A DNA stretch of 64,000 nt from Cryptomeria japonica. Lineage: Eukaryota > Streptophyta > Pinopsida > Cupressales > Cupressaceae. Where the stretch lies: assembly GCF_030272615.1 (NCBI RefSeq), contig NC_081406.1, positions 116,095,783-116,159,782 on the forward strand, given 5' to 3'. Under the pieces are notes generated by a model. The model was not told the DNA's origin, made no database searches, and saw only the letters and a program-made list of their open reading frames with translations. A program made the position numbers and the translations under genes. Below, one piece after another: positions 23,877 through 35,136 of the stretch. The stretch's first letter is position 1. Every line of letters begins with the position of its first letter.

Positions 23877-24136
23877 CGCGCTTCGGCGCTATTGAACGCG
23901 TTTTAGCACTGTTGCAAAATTTATTTTAGCGCTATTGAAAATGTTCCAGCGCTATTGACAACATTTCAGCGCTATTGTCCCAGTTTAAGCGCTGTTGACA
24001 CACTTCCAGCGCTTTTGCCCTCTCGGATTTATTTCTTCTTTCAGCGCTACGGTGTAAAATAGCGCTTCTGATACTGTAGACTAGTGTTGTTGTATCAATT
24101 AGCGCTTTTGTATAAAAAGCAGAATAGCGCTATTGT
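23877..24136 (+). repeat. AGCGCT array, sense orientation (5' leader)
   Basis: AGCGCT occurs at 23,928, 23,948, 23,968, 23,988 and 24,008, exactly 20 bases apart, then at 24,043, 24,061, 24,101 and 24,125. Variants lie at 23,885 (GGCGCT) and 23,905 (AGCACT). Most are followed by ATTG or TTTG, giving AGCGCTATTG units. It lies about 520 bases downstream of the predicted transcription start, in the leader of gag. Confidence 0.85.
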
Positions 24137-26544
24137 GACAGGGTGTTGTCCAATTCGCTTTGTAACCAAGAATCAAAATTTAGGCTTGTATAAGCCCACA
24201 CTAACGTTTTGCCATTTACCAAGTGCAGGTTCTAATTTTTTTTTGTGCAGGGGGAGGAGTTAGTAGACGCCATAAAATCTTTTCTTTTTACTTTCTTTAA
24301 AAAGTTGGTTAAAAAAAAGAATTCATTTTCCTTTTTTTGCACAAAATTAAAAATCAAACCTCACATTTTACTTTGGAGTGCATAAAACGAACCTAACACT
24401 TGTTTTTGGTGCTTAAAAGGAACACTCACCTTTCTTTGCAAAATAAAAAGAACAACAAACTCAAAAGTTTTGCTTTCATTGCAAGTTAGGGATGCATTTT
24501 TGTTTTGGTGCTTAAAATTAATCCACTTGTCTTTATTTTTGGCAAAAACAAAAATTTTCCTTCAAAGCAAAACGTGTTTTTCATTAAGTTGACCGGGATT
24601 TCTCAATTCTAGATTACAAAACATATTGCTTTGAAGCTAAAAATAAACACCATGGCTGTTGGAGCAACATCTCCAAATAGTTAAATCACATTGCAAATGC
24701 TAGATTAAAAAGAACAAGTGTTTTCCGTATTTGGCACGCTTGTGCAAACAGTCAGTCGAGTGGACCTACTTCTAACACACACTATCCTCTCCCTTGGCTC
24801 TCGTGGTCCTAGGTGCAAGAGAAAAGTGTTAGTAACGCTCAAATTTTATCTTTTTAAGAGAGGCCTGCCAAGGGATCGATACTCTTGGGAACGACCTCGA
24901 GCGGTAAATCCTTCGAGCCGCTATAGAAATCAGGTGAGAGCGAAAGCTGTAGCCTTGGGTATAGCTGTTCCTACAGTGTAACTGGCCGAAAGGACAAATG
25001 GGCCCCACCACCAGTTACAAGGCTCTTAAGTGAGTCACTGCAGAATGAACTTATGTCCAAAGCCATCGAACATGACTAAACACCTTTAAGTAGTAGCCCA
25101 CCTGTTCTATTGATTGAGGATATTTGAGATACAATTTAGTGCAAGAGCATAGAAGGTTTTGCTCCCAAGATACTCACCATACATATTTCCTTGAGTAGAA
25201 ACATAGCTTTTTGAAAAGTCACTTGTGGCTTGATAAAAGTGGTGACTCCTCCATCATAGGGATCATCTATTTGTTATGCTCATGCAAGACTTAGTATATC
25301 ACATCCTTACCTGCCACGGCGGGATTCATAAGGTATGTAGTACCAAAGTCGAAGAAATATCAAGATGTGGGCTAAATTTATCACAACTGGCCATTTGACC
25401 TTAGGGATAAAAAGTGTTTGAAGTGTGTTCGTTTTACAGACCTAGTGCAAATTGAGCCGACTTCAGGCTTTGGAACTACACCTTAAAATAAATCTAAAGA
25501 AAGGGTCAAAAACAAGTCCAAGAATTGGGTTAATCTAGACCCATACTCATTTGTGCCTTTGAGGCAACATTCTTGTGTTCGTGTGCTTGCTTTGTTTTCT
25601 TGTCAAAGAAAAATCAGAAAATCAATCCCAAAAACAAAGTATTCATCCAACATTTTTCAAAAACAAACAAAAGTACCAAAAATAAAGTGCAAACAACAAA
25701 GAATCACATTTTATGACCATTCTTCACATCTTGCGAAAGAAGAAGTGTAATCAGAATATTACCTTGAAAAGGAGACCACTAAGCTCAAAGGTTTTGATCA
25801 AAAGGAGGAAATTCTTCTATCTCAATAGACAAATCTTTGTCTCACATAGAGTCTTTCTACATCGCATGCGTCTCTATCTTCAAGGTAAAACAAACGAATT
25901 TGATTCCGAATCATTGAACCGCAGAGCTTTTATGCAATATAGAGCTCTGAGTTATCACAAAAATCAAGGAAGAAAGATTAATCCCAACTTCTTCCCAAAC
26001 ATCTGTATCACCTACAACATAGCTCGAGAAGTGCCACCAACGCCTGAAAGGGAAGAGGTAGAGTTTGTTCCATTTGTAACACAAAGTTTTTATTGAAGTT
26101 GAAAACAAAGCATCCATCATCTCATTCATACATCATTATTCCATCTTCAAATCCATCCCAAAAACTCTCAAAACATTAAGAAGTTCTTGTCCCAAGTTCT
26201 CTTTTAGATATTGCTTGAAATCAAACCCATCACATCACTTTTAGATTGTTTCTACATCTAGGATAAGCTCATCCTAAGGGACATATCTACGTAGGTTAAA
26301 ACTAGTCCATGAGTGAATCTTCTCATTGCTAGGTAGTCAAAATTTGTAACACATCTCAGATTTCTCTACACCTTATCACATCCAAAATCTATCAAAACAA
26401 ACAAGCAATTCAAAGAAGGAATTTCGGTTACATCTACCTTTAGAGTGCTAGAGATCTATATACCACACAATTCACTAATCATCAATCTTTCATCAACAAC
26501 TCATCATCATCTTCAATCAACTTCAAAACAAACTTGCAAACAAA
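24137..26544 (+). other. Untranslated leader of the Tat element
   Basis: 2.4 kb between the array and gag. Short ORFs (24,718-24,981; 25,553-25,750; 25,713-26,096) have no recognisable domain; the last, 127 codons, could be a relic of the extra upstream ORF some Tat elements carry. A GC-richer block at 24,860-25,030 contains stem-forming words (AGCGG with CCGCT; AGCTGTAGCC with TAGCT) and may hold packaging or translation signals. Confidence 0.5.
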
Positions 26545-29500
26545 ATGGCTCAAACCCGATCGCGATCAAGGCAACGAGAAATAGAAATTGAGGAAGAAGA
26601 GGACAACCTCAATGAATTTCAAGAAGCACTTGGAGGAAATGTAAATGATGAAAACCCAAGTACTCCCACTCCGTCAACACTCGAAAGGGTTCAGCATAAC
26701 CCTCACTTTAACCGATTGTTTGATGAAATTCTCAGGAGCAATGCAGATGCTCACTTCTTAAAACTCGCTCAAGAAGGAGCCAAACTCCCCTCCGACTTTG
26801 ATCTTGCCCAATTAAGACAACCATCAGAAAGACAAAGTCGCAATGAGGAGGAAAGGGGTAGAAATCAAGTCAGATATAACATTCCTCGAGGTAACCCACT
26901 ACCTCCTCCTCCAAATGAAATGGAGATGTTGCGAAAACAAGTCGAGAATCTCGCCCAACAACTTCATAGTGGTGTTAAGACCAATCAATTTTCACTTAAT
27001 GACATTTGTCCCTATCCTTTTGATAGGAATCTTTATATGCCACCCTTTCCACGCGGGTTCGAAACACCCAAATTCGAAAAATATAGAGGAAAGGGGGATC
27101 CCCGTGATCATGTCCGAGAATTTCATTCCGCTTGTCTTGAAGTGGCATATGAAGACACATACCTAATGCGCCTTTTTCCCCAAAGCTTGGGAGGAACAAC
27201 CACATCATGGTTTTCCCGACTTCCAGGCGGCATTAGAACATTTGAGGAACTCATTCAGAAGTTCCTATCTCATTACTCTTATAATATTGAACGCGACATC
27301 ACCATGGCTGATCTGTGCAATACCAAACAAAAACCAGGTGAACTATTCTCAGTATTCCTGCAACGATGGCGCCAAATGTCTAGCAGACGTTCTCTTCAGT
27401 TACCTGAACGAGAACTAGTGGAAATTTTCATTTCCAACTTAAACGAAGAAATGGAATTTCACCTGGATGTCAAAGACACAGACTCCTTTAACGATATGAT
27501 CACCAAAGGTATAAAATGTGAAAGGGCACTCATCAAGAAAGGACTCATTAAAATCTTTAATGAACCAAAAGATGCTCCTCGCCCACGCTTCAATAGTGAC
27601 AAACCAAACTTCTGGAACAAGAATAAAAATATCGTCAACGATGGGGTTGTGGATGCTCGAACAATCCAAAATGCACAACCTGTGGTTCGATTTGCAGGAC
27701 AAAATCCTCCACCTCAAAATAACACAAATGTTCCTTCCAATCAAGGTCGCATCACATCTCAGGATGAACCTAGACCTCGTCCACAAAAACAGAAACGCGC
27801 ATACACTTCCTTAGGGGAACCCATTGAAACAGTGATGCGACAACTCATTTCTCAGAATTTGATCACTCTACCTAAGTTATCGAATTATGAGCCTCAAGTC
27901 AAACCGGCATGGTGGAGAGATACTGAACACTGTGAGTTCCATCAAGGAAGAGGACACAAGACAAGAAATTGTCACCGATTGAAAGATCTCATTCAAGATC
28001 TTATTGATCGAGGAGAAATTGAGATTGAAGGGCATGACCCAAAAACGACCAATAATGATCATCTGATGTTCAAAAATCCACTTCCATCACAAGATCAGAG
28101 GGGTCCTTCCACTTCCAGGCGAGGCACCGATACCACTGATTATACGCAAGCTGCGTATAACTACACTGTAAATCACCTGTATGATGCCAGTGAACAAATT
28201 GCAACTATAACCTTCAAAAATCCCACCTCCAATTGCAATGTTGTTACACGTCGCGGCAAGGTCACCATCAAGGCAGCTCCACAGGGCACCACCTCCACCC
28301 CAAAACAATATAACCTTGTGGAACAATTAGACAAAACGCCTGCGCTCATATCCATTTTAGAACTATTACGCCTATCGCCATCTCATAAAACAATCTTGGA
28401 TCAAGCACTCCAAGAGGCGTCAGTCCCTGCAAACCTGAATACAGACCAGTTTCAAGCCATGGTTGGAAATCTCAAGTCATCACCTTGTCTCACATTTTCC
28501 GAAAGTGACAACTCTTCATTCCAACAACCGCATAACGCCTCACTCCACATCGAAGGATTTATCAACCAACATCGGATCAAGCGAGTCTTGATAGATAATG
28601 GAGCCGGTCTAAACATTTGTACACTACAGTTGGTCAAAGCACTGGGATATGCAATAGAATCAGTGGATCCTCGCAAGAAGATCACCATCAAGGCCTATGA
28701 TGATGCAGAGCGTTCATCCAAAGGAGCTGTGGTACTACCAATCCGGGTTGGCCCTGTGATAAAGCATATCATTTGTCAGGTTCTGGACCTTCCTCTGCCA
28801 TATAATCTATTATTAGGGAGACCTTGGATACATGCCATGCAAGCTGTTCCATCTACCTACCATCAATGCATCAAGTTCCCACATAATGGTACAGAGATCA
28901 CAATCCTGGGTGATGCAAATCCCTTTGCTTTTTGCCATAATATTAGCCATCAACCAGAGATTACTGTTCCTAATAATAGGGAAGCCATTTCCTCCACATC
29001 ATATGTAAATCCCACCTCTCTTGCCAGTTCAAACACCCCTATACCCAAGCAAGAAAAGCTTAAGATGAAAGTCGCAGAGGAAGGTCCCGGGGAATATAAC
29101 TTGAGTCAGCTCTTTTGTGTGGGACAAATGCCCACTTCTCCTAGAACGCATGGTAAACCCCAGCAGTTGCTCCAAAAACCCATAGTCACGCCCACATGTG
29201 CTTTGACGCCTTTCGTCCTTGGAAAGAGTCAAGAGGGAGAAACACAAGATGAGGACCTAGCGGATTGGATCTATAAGGATCCTATCACCACTGATCAACC
29301 ACAAGTTACGCTTCCCATGGAACAGTATGGTAAAGGCCTCCTCATTATGCAAAAAATGGGGTATGATGGTCAGAGTGCTTTGGGATCCTGCAAACAAGGA
29401 CGACACGAACCACTGCTGCCAGAGTTCAAGCCCAAAGGTAATACAGGCCTAGGCTTTGAAAAAGAAGTCCTGCCTAAACTCAGATTCAAAGGCAAACCTA

Positions 29501-29592
29501 GCAAACCATTTTGCCCACCTACTATAAAGAGGACGCCTTTCATAATCAAAGCGCCATCAAGCAATATTGCCACTGCCCATCGAAGCTCATGA
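26545..29592 (+). CDS. Tat element Gag-protease polyprotein
   Basis: 1015 aa from ATG in a good context (CAAAATGG). Residues about 170-250 are the retrotransposon Gag domain (FPQSLGGTTTSWFSRLPGGI, then FEELIQKFLSHY). Residues about 460-490 carry a Cys/His-rich motif (CEFHQGRGHKTRNC) like the Tat nucleocapsid finger. Residues about 675-770 are the aspartic protease, with LIDNGAGLNI as active site and YNLLLGRPWI as the flap-end motif; DNG in place of the more usual DxG variants is noted. Residues about 928-972 are G-patch-like (MQKMGYDGQSALG, GNTGLGFE), also known in this lineage. It makes the particle shell and processes the polyproteins in the cytoplasm. The ORF is intact. It overlaps pol by 91 bases in a different frame. 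Confidence 0.93.
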   Translation: MAQTRSRSRQREIEIEEEEDNLNEFQEALGGNVNDENPSTPTPSTLERVQHNPHFNRLFDEILRSNADAHFLKLAQEGAKLPSDFDLAQLRQPSERQSRNEEERGRNQVRYNIPRGNPLPPPPNEMEMLRKQVENLAQQLHSGVKTNQFSLNDICPYPFDRNLYMPPFPRGFETPKFEKYRGKGDPRDHVREFHSACLEVAYEDTYLMRLFPQSLGGTTTSWFSRLPGGIRTFEELIQKFLSHYSYNIERDITMADLCNTKQKPGELFSVFLQRWRQMSSRRSLQLPERELVEIFISNLNEEMEFHLDVKDTDSFNDMITKGIKCERALIKKGLIKIFNEPKDAPRPRFNSDKPNFWNKNKNIVNDGVVDARTIQNAQPVVRFAGQNPPPQNNTNVPSNQGRITSQDEPRPRPQKQKRAYTSLGEPIETVMRQLISQNLITLPKLSNYEPQVKPAWWRDTEHCEFHQGRGHKTRNCHRLKDLIQDLIDRGEIEIEGHDPKTTNNDHLMFKNPLPSQDQRGPSTSRRGTDTTDYTQAAYNYTVNHLYDASEQIATITFKNPTSNCNVVTRRGKVTIKAAPQGTTSTPKQYNLVEQLDKTPALISILELLRLSPSHKTILDQALQEASVPANLNTDQFQAMVGNLKSSPCLTFSESDNSSFQQPHNASLHIEGFINQHRIKRVLIDNGAGLNICTLQLVKALGYAIESVDPRKKITIKAYDDAERSSKGAVVLPIRVGPVIKHIICQVLDLPLPYNLLLGRPWIHAMQAVPSTYHQCIKFPHNGTEITILGDANPFAFCHNISHQPEITVPNNREAISSTSYVNPTSLASSNTPIPKQEKLKMKVAEEGPGEYNLSQLFCVGQMPTSPRTHGKPQQLLQKPIVTPTCALTPFVLGKSQEGETQDEDLADWIYKDPITTDQPQVTLPMEQYGKGLLIMQKMGYDGQSALGSCKQGRHEPLLPEFKPKGNTGLGFEKEVLPKLRFKGKPSKPFCPPTIKRTPFIIKAPSSNIATAHRSS

Positions 29593-32500
29593 CTCCACCG
29601 CAACAATCACCAGTGCCAAACATCCCACCAATCGAACCAGTAATCCCAACCACAGCAGAAATTCCATCAGCAAAACCATTTGTAGCCGCAACTATATTGG
29701 AACCCGCAGTAGCATCTATGGCACCAGCCGTTCCAACAGCAGCCACTAAATCAACACTGCCGATACTTCCAGCGACAAATTCTTTTATCCCCATCATGGT
29801 TCCTACAGCACCGATCACCTCAAAGGTACATAAACTAGTCACGCCTGCAGTATTCAACTCAAAAGACATCCCAGTATGGTATAGCAATCGACTGCTGGAG
29901 AGTGATTCAGAGACCGACTCACATGAGTGGGAATTTGATTCAGTGCAACTTAACACTTCAGATGAGGAAGACACATCACCACCTCCACCCCGCAAAGACA
30001 TTCCTATTTACGGAGAAGCACAGATAAAGACCACTTGGGTACCTGAGCTGGAAACATCTTCCACAGACCCTACGTCTCATCCTACGCCGGATTCTGACAG
30101 GGAGAGTACCATCAACGACCTTCACCACACTGTCTTAACCCTCACTGATACATCTCCTGCACTTAACTTAATCGATGAAATAATGCCCATTATCCACCCT
30201 GAACTCATCGAATGGAACCAACCAAATCCCCCATGTCTTGACCTCTTCCAAAACGATGAGGCTATCATTGACTTTTTGGAATTAAGGGATAATCTACCAA
30301 GCGGGGATCACAAAGCTGGATTCGCCATTGAACTTAATAGCGCAGCATACTTCGGGGCGGATGCCAAACCCTTCAGCTGCAAAAATATAACATTAAAACA
30401 TGGATCTTCCAGTGAAAACCACACTGTGGCACTGTTTGATCCAACAAAAGTAAAAAGAAAGAGCGTATCCAATGGTGAAAACCTCTCTGAGGCACTTGAG
30501 GATGAAGGGTTTGACATTCTCCCTGCTAGTACACAACAGGAACGATCGACGATTCTCATTGAGGAGACTAAAGAATACAATGTGGGGACTCCTGAAAACC
30601 CTCATATCATACATCTGGCATCTCTTCTCACTCCAGAGGAACAGCCTCAATTTATCGAGTTCTTCCAGCAACGCCAGATCAACTTTGCATGGTCCTATGC
30701 AGACATGCCTGGGCTTGATCCAGATTTAGTCATGCATCATCTCACAGTAGCAAAAGGAGCCAAACCTGTCAAGCAGAAGCTTCGTAAGATGCATCCTCAG
30801 ATTGCTGTACTAGTCCAAACTGAACTCAAGAAACTCCTGGATGTTGGTTTCATTAGACCAATTGATTATGCAGAATGGATCTCCAACATTGTGCCAGTCG
30901 GCAAACCAAAAGGGGGCATCCGCATTTGTACAGACTTCAGAGATCTGAATAAGGCATGTCCTAAGGATGACTTCCCCCTACCAAATATCGACATCATAGT
31001 AGATTTGACAGCAGGACATGCCATGCTTTCACTCATGGATGGCTTTTCAGGATACAATCAAATAAAGATCGCACCAGAGGACCAACATAAGACAGCCTTC
31101 ACATGTCCATGGGGCACATATTGCTGGAATGTAATGCCTTTTGGTCTAAAGAATGCAGGAGCGACCTATCAAAGAGCAATGACCACCATCTTCCATGACA
31201 TGATGCATACTATGATGGAAGATTATGTGGATGATTTACTAGCAAAATCACTCACTAGAGAAGGACATCTTCACATCTTAGATAAAATCTTTGATAGACT
31301 GGAACAATACCATGTTCGACTCAACCCAAAGAAATGTGTCTTTGGAGTGACCTCCGGGAAGCTTCTAGGATACATTGTCTCAAGCAAAGGCATTGAGGTT
31401 GATCCAGCAAAAGTAAAAGCTATCATGGACATGCCACCTCCAAAGAATATCAGTCAGCTAAGAACACTACAAGGACGGCTTCAATCCATTCGAAGATTCA
31501 TTGCACAATTGGCTGATAAGTGTCACCCATTCACACACCTGCTACACAAGAACATCCGCTTTCAGTGGGATGACAGATGCCAGCAAGCATTTCAGGCGCT
31601 TAAAGACTATCTCATGAATCCACCATTGCTGATGCCACCAGATCCAAGTAGACCATTATTACTTTATATCTCAGCAACAAGTACAGCACTGGGTGTACTA
31701 CTGGCACAACATAATGCAAAAGGCAAAGAGTGTGTTGTTTACTATATCTCTCGCACACTGGTGGGCTATGAACTCAATTACACACCTATTGAGCGAGCTT
31801 GCCTAGCAGTAATCTTGGCAGCCACTAAACTGAGGCACTATCTGTTAACACACAAGGTGCAACTCATTGCAAAGATTGATCCACTCAAGTATTTACTTAG
31901 CAAAGCAGCATTGACAGGTCGCTTAGCCAAATGGGTGATGATTCTAAGTGAATTTGATATTGAGTATGTGGACCGTAAAGCTATCAAAGGTCAGGTTATT
32001 GCAGATCAGTTGGCCGATGCACCACTCATAGGCGATCATCCTCTCATTTCCAATTTTCCAGATGAAGAGATATTCATGATCACAGAAGCACAACCATGGA
32101 AACTATATTTTGATGGTTCATACACTAGGCATGGCTCGGGGGCAGGCATTCTGTTTATCACACCTCAAGGTGATAGCATCCCAAAGTCTTACAGGATCAC
32201 ATTTCCATGCACAAACAACATAGCAGAGTATGAGGCTTTGATCACAGGACTCAGGCTAGCCGTACAATGGAAATTAAAAGAACTTCAAGTATATGGCGAC
32301 TCGCAACTAGTCATTCGACAAGCAACAAATGAGTATCAGACCAAAGATGATAAACTCATGCCATACAAGCAAATGGTGGACACTCTAAAGACATCATTTA
32401 CAACTATCACTTTTGAGCAGATATCAAGAGATCAGAATCGAGCTGCTGACGCTATGGCTACTATCGCATCTCTACTAGATCTTCCACAGAATTCAACACG

Positions 32501-33848
32501 CTACGAGTTCTTGGTAGAACAGCTTTGGATTCCCGCGTATGATATCCCCGAATCCGAAATGATATGTCGCCTTGTTGGTTCTGAATCCCCATGGTACGGT
32601 GATTTTTACACCTATCTCCGCGATCACACCCTTCCTCCCGACCAATCAAATAACCAACGAAAAACCTTCATTCGCCAAACTGCTCGATACACCATTATTG
32701 CCGAAACCCTATACCGACGTAGTCTTGATGGTACTCTCCTTCGATGTCTGGAACAAGATGAGATAACAAAGGCTTTGGAAACAGTACATGAAGGAATTTG
32801 CGGGACTCACTCAAGTGGTCCATCACTAGCCAAGAAACTCATGCGAGCTGGATACTATTGGCCATCTATGGAAAAGGATTCCTACTACTTTGTCAGGAAG
32901 TGCAAGAAATGTCAAGTTCATGGCGACCTGATACATGCACCAGCCCAGGAACTGCAACCAATCACAACACCATGGCCTTTTTGTCAATGGGGTCTTGATC
33001 TTGTGGGTAAGATTCATCCATCTTCATCCAACGGCCATAAATTCATTATTACCGCCACTGAATATTTCACCAAGTGGATCGAAGCTGTTCCACTTACCCA
33101 AGTAACCGGCAAGCAGATCGCCTCATTCATCCTCAATTACATCATCTGCCGGTATGGTGTGCCCATGTCCATCATCATAGATAACGGTCTTCCTTTCAAA
33201 AATCAGGATGTCCGCGAGCTTTGTGAGAAATTTCATATCCAACACCGCTTTTCCACTCCCTATTACCCACAAGGCAATGGTCAGGCTGAAGCATCCAATA
33301 AAAACATACTAAGGATCCTAAAGAAGACAGTCAATGATGCCGGCCGTGATTGGCATGTTCAACTAAATCCAGCGCTATGGGCATATCGAACTAGCATTCG
33401 GACCCCTACAGGTGCCACTCCTTACTCATTGGTCTATGGTGCAGAAGCTATCTTACCTATTGAGGTCGAGATACCATCCTTACGGGTTTCATTACACAAT
33501 CTCATCGATGATGAAGCATACAGAGTATCCCGTCTTCAGGACTTGGAGTTACTTGATGAAAAGCGACAAGCTGCATACAATCACCTCAAAGCCTATCAGC
33601 AGCGCATGAGTAGAAGCTACAATCACCGAGTTAGATCTCGTACATTTGAGGTAGGTGATCTTGTTCTTCGAGAAAATCCTCGCAACCAACCAAACAGAGA
33701 ACATCAAGGCAAGTTTGAATCAAACTGGCTGGGCCCATATGTTGTCACTGCTGTATTCGGGTCCGGGGCATATCAGTTGGCTACACCAGAAGGAGAACCG
33801 CTTGCCGATCCAATCAATAGCATGCACCTCAAAAGATTTTACACATAA
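29502..33848 (+). CDS. Tat element Pol: RT, RNase H, second RNase H, integrase
   Basis: Open from 29,502 after a TAG at 29,499; the frame is -1 relative to gag-pro, so expression needs a frameshift, splicing or reinitiation. No ATG near the start and no clear slippery heptamer were found. Residues (counted from 29,511) 1-380 are a variable linker. RT about 430-650 has CTDFRDLNKACPKDDFPLP and the YVDD active site near 571. RNase H about 710-830. Archaeal-type RNase H about 860-990 with YFDGSYTRHGSGAG, AEYEAL, GDSQLV and RAADAMA. Integrase about 1090-1330 with an HHCC finger (H..CKKCQVHGD), catalytic Asp in LDLVGKI and IIDNG, and Glu in GQAEASNKN. It ends HLKRFYT with no chromodomain. Together these copy the RNA into DNA and insert it in the nucleus. 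The ORF is intact over 1445 codons. Confidence 0.95.
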   Translation, partial: QTILPTYYKEDAFHNQSAIKQYCHCPSKLMTPPQQSPVPNIPPIEPVIPTTAEIPSAKPFVAATILEPAVASMAPAVPTAATKSTLPILPATNSFIPIMVPTAPITSKVHKLVTPAVFNSKDIPVWYSNRLLESDSETDSHEWEFDSVQLNTSDEEDTSPPPPRKDIPIYGEAQIKTTWVPELETSSTDPTSHPTPDSDRESTINDLHHTVLTLTDTSPALNLIDEIMPIIHPELIEWNQPNPPCLDLFQNDEAIIDFLELRDNLPSGDHKAGFAIELNSAAYFGADAKPFSCKNITLKHGSSSENHTVALFDPTKVKRKSVSNGENLSEALEDEGFDILPASTQQERSTILIEETKEYNVGTPENPHIIHLASLLTPEEQPQFIEFFQQRQINFAWSYADMPGLDPDLVMHHLTVAKGAKPVKQKLRKMHPQIAVLVQTELKKLLDVGFIRPIDYAEWISNIVPVGKPKGGIRICTDFRDLNKACPKDDFPLPNIDIIVDLTAGHAMLSLMDGFSGYNQIKIAPEDQHKTAFTCPWGTYCWNVMPFGLKNAGATYQRAMTTIFHDMMHTMMEDYVDDLLAKSLTREGHLHILDKIFDRLEQYHVRLNPKKCVFGVTSGKLLGYIVSSKGIEVDPAKVKAIMDMPPPKNISQLRTLQGRLQSIRRFIAQLADKCHPFTHLLHKNIRFQWDDRCQQAFQALKDYLMNPPLLMPPDPSRPLLLYISATSTALGVLLAQHNAKGKECVVYYISRTLVGYELNYTPIERACLAVILAATKLRHYLLTHKVQLIAKIDPLKYLLSKAALTGRLAKWVMILSEFDIEYVDRKAIKGQVIADQLADAPLIGDHPLISNFPDEEIFMITEAQPWKLYFDGSYTRHGSGAGILFITPQGDSIPKSYRITFPCTNNIAEYEALITGLRLAVQWKLKELQVYGDSQLVIRQATNEYQTKDDKLMPYKQMVDTLKTSFTTITFEQISRDQNRAADAMATIASLLDLPQNSTRYEFLVEQLWIPAYDIPESEMICRLVGSESPWYGDFYTYLRDHTLPPDQSNNQRKTFIRQTARYTIIAETLYRRSLDGTLLRCLEQDEITKALETVHEGICGTHSSGPSLAKKLMRAGYYWPSMEKDSYYFVRKCKKCQVHGDLIHAPAQELQPITTPWPFCQWGLDLVGKIHPSSSNGHKFIITATEYFTKWIEAVPLTQVTGKQIASFILNYIICRYGVPMSIIIDNGLPFKNQDVRELCEKFHIQHRFSTPYYPQGNGQAEASNKNILRILKKTVNDAGRDWHVQLNPALWAYRTSIRTPTGATPYSLVYGAEAILPIEVEIPSLRVSLHNLIDDEAYRVSRLQDLELLDEKRQAAYNHLKAYQQRMSRSYNHRVRSRTFEVGDLVLRENPRNQPNREHQGKFESNWLGPYVVTAVFGSGAYQLATPEGEPLADPINSMHLKRFYT

Positions 33849-35039
33849 AGGTGTACAGAGCACCAAGCTTCCCTACATATCAGAAAATACCAAAAACATT
33901 CAGAAAATGTCCTGAAGAAAATACAAAAACATTCAAAAAAGTAAAGAAAAATCATGCATCCAAACGGTGAACAACCACTCCGGTGGCACCTTGGGTAAGT
34001 GCGATGGTGAAAACCTGGCAAACAGGCGCCACTCGTAAAGGCAATGGCTCCATTATCTTTTTAGACTTGTTGCGACCACATTTACATTCATACACACATC
34101 CATCCATCCCAACCATGGATTGTTATTTGATCTGCACATAAGAAAGTACTCCATGCGTCTAGCATCCCACCTTTTCGTAGTCAGGACTAAAAACTGGGGG
34201 CAATACCCTTATCCTAAGTGATGGAAGTGGATTCTACATTATCTTATGTGTCATTACGCTCTTCATTTAGGCAATTATCTCAAAACACCAAAAACATTCA
34301 AAAATAACTCTCAAAACACCAAAAACATTCAAAAATGACTCACAAAATCCAAAAACATTGAAAAACCATCGAAAATCACCCAAAAACATGACAACACCTT
34401 GTACATATTCATCCGATCCGATACAAAACAAACATTGACAAACTACTCACAAATAACCACTTATCAATCAAACCAAAAAACAATCGACATCAACAACCCA
34501 AACTGTCTTTAAAACAAGGATGCATCCTTCCTTGTCAACACAAAGACAAGATGACATTTTCTTTGACAAGAAAATTCTGTTAGGCTATCAAATACTTGGT
34601 TGATTTGTGAGTACAATCGTTTGTTTATCTGTATCAGACTCTTTCAGCATTGTTTTGTATCGTTTACGCATCATTTCCGATGAAGTTCTGGGGCATGTAC
34701 TAATGGTGTCTACGTGGGAAGTTCACTAAGCTACGTGATCTTATGCAAAATGCAGTCATAGATCACTACGGCTTGCTGACTACAGCGTATACCTCGACCA
34801 TATGGACATGAACCATTACCAAGGATCCATATTCTTTATTCTTTATGTATATATGCTGTTTGGTTGCAGGTACAATACTCATTCTCTGGTTCCTTTTCCT
34901 CCAAATTGGATAAAGGTTTTATTTTCTTAGTACGGTATGAACTTGTCTCAGGATCTGATCAACCTAAGATCAAGGAGGACGATCCAAGTCATGCATGAAA
35001 GGAGATAATCCTTATCTGTTCCGCAAGCAATACTCTGGT

Positions 35040-35136
35040 CGACTTGACCCTTATATCAAGTCGTTTGTATTAACTTGCTATATTAAAAATCCATGAAAGA
35101 AATACTCAGGTCATCTTGAATCATTGTGTCAAGATG
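35040..35136 (+). repeat. Two related hairpins with compensating stem changes
   Basis: Stem CGACTTGA (35,040-35,047) pairs with TCAAGTCG (35,056-35,063). The second, CATCTTGA (35,112-35,119), pairs with TCAAGATG (35,129-35,136). Both are preceded by TACTC.GGTC and followed by TTGTATT, so they are copies 73-76 bases apart. The two positions that differ in the 5' arm have matching changes in the 3' arm. Confidence 0.65.

Noticed and set aside
23877-24136. CRISPR-like look of the regularly spaced AGCGCT units
   Set aside because: Units are 6-10 bases with a 20-base step, in a plant retroelement leader; there are no 23-40-base repeats with unique spacers and no cas genes.
29546-30001. Minus-strand 151-codon ORF opposite the start of pol
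   Set aside because: Low-complexity Gly/Ser/Ala shadow of the pol linker.
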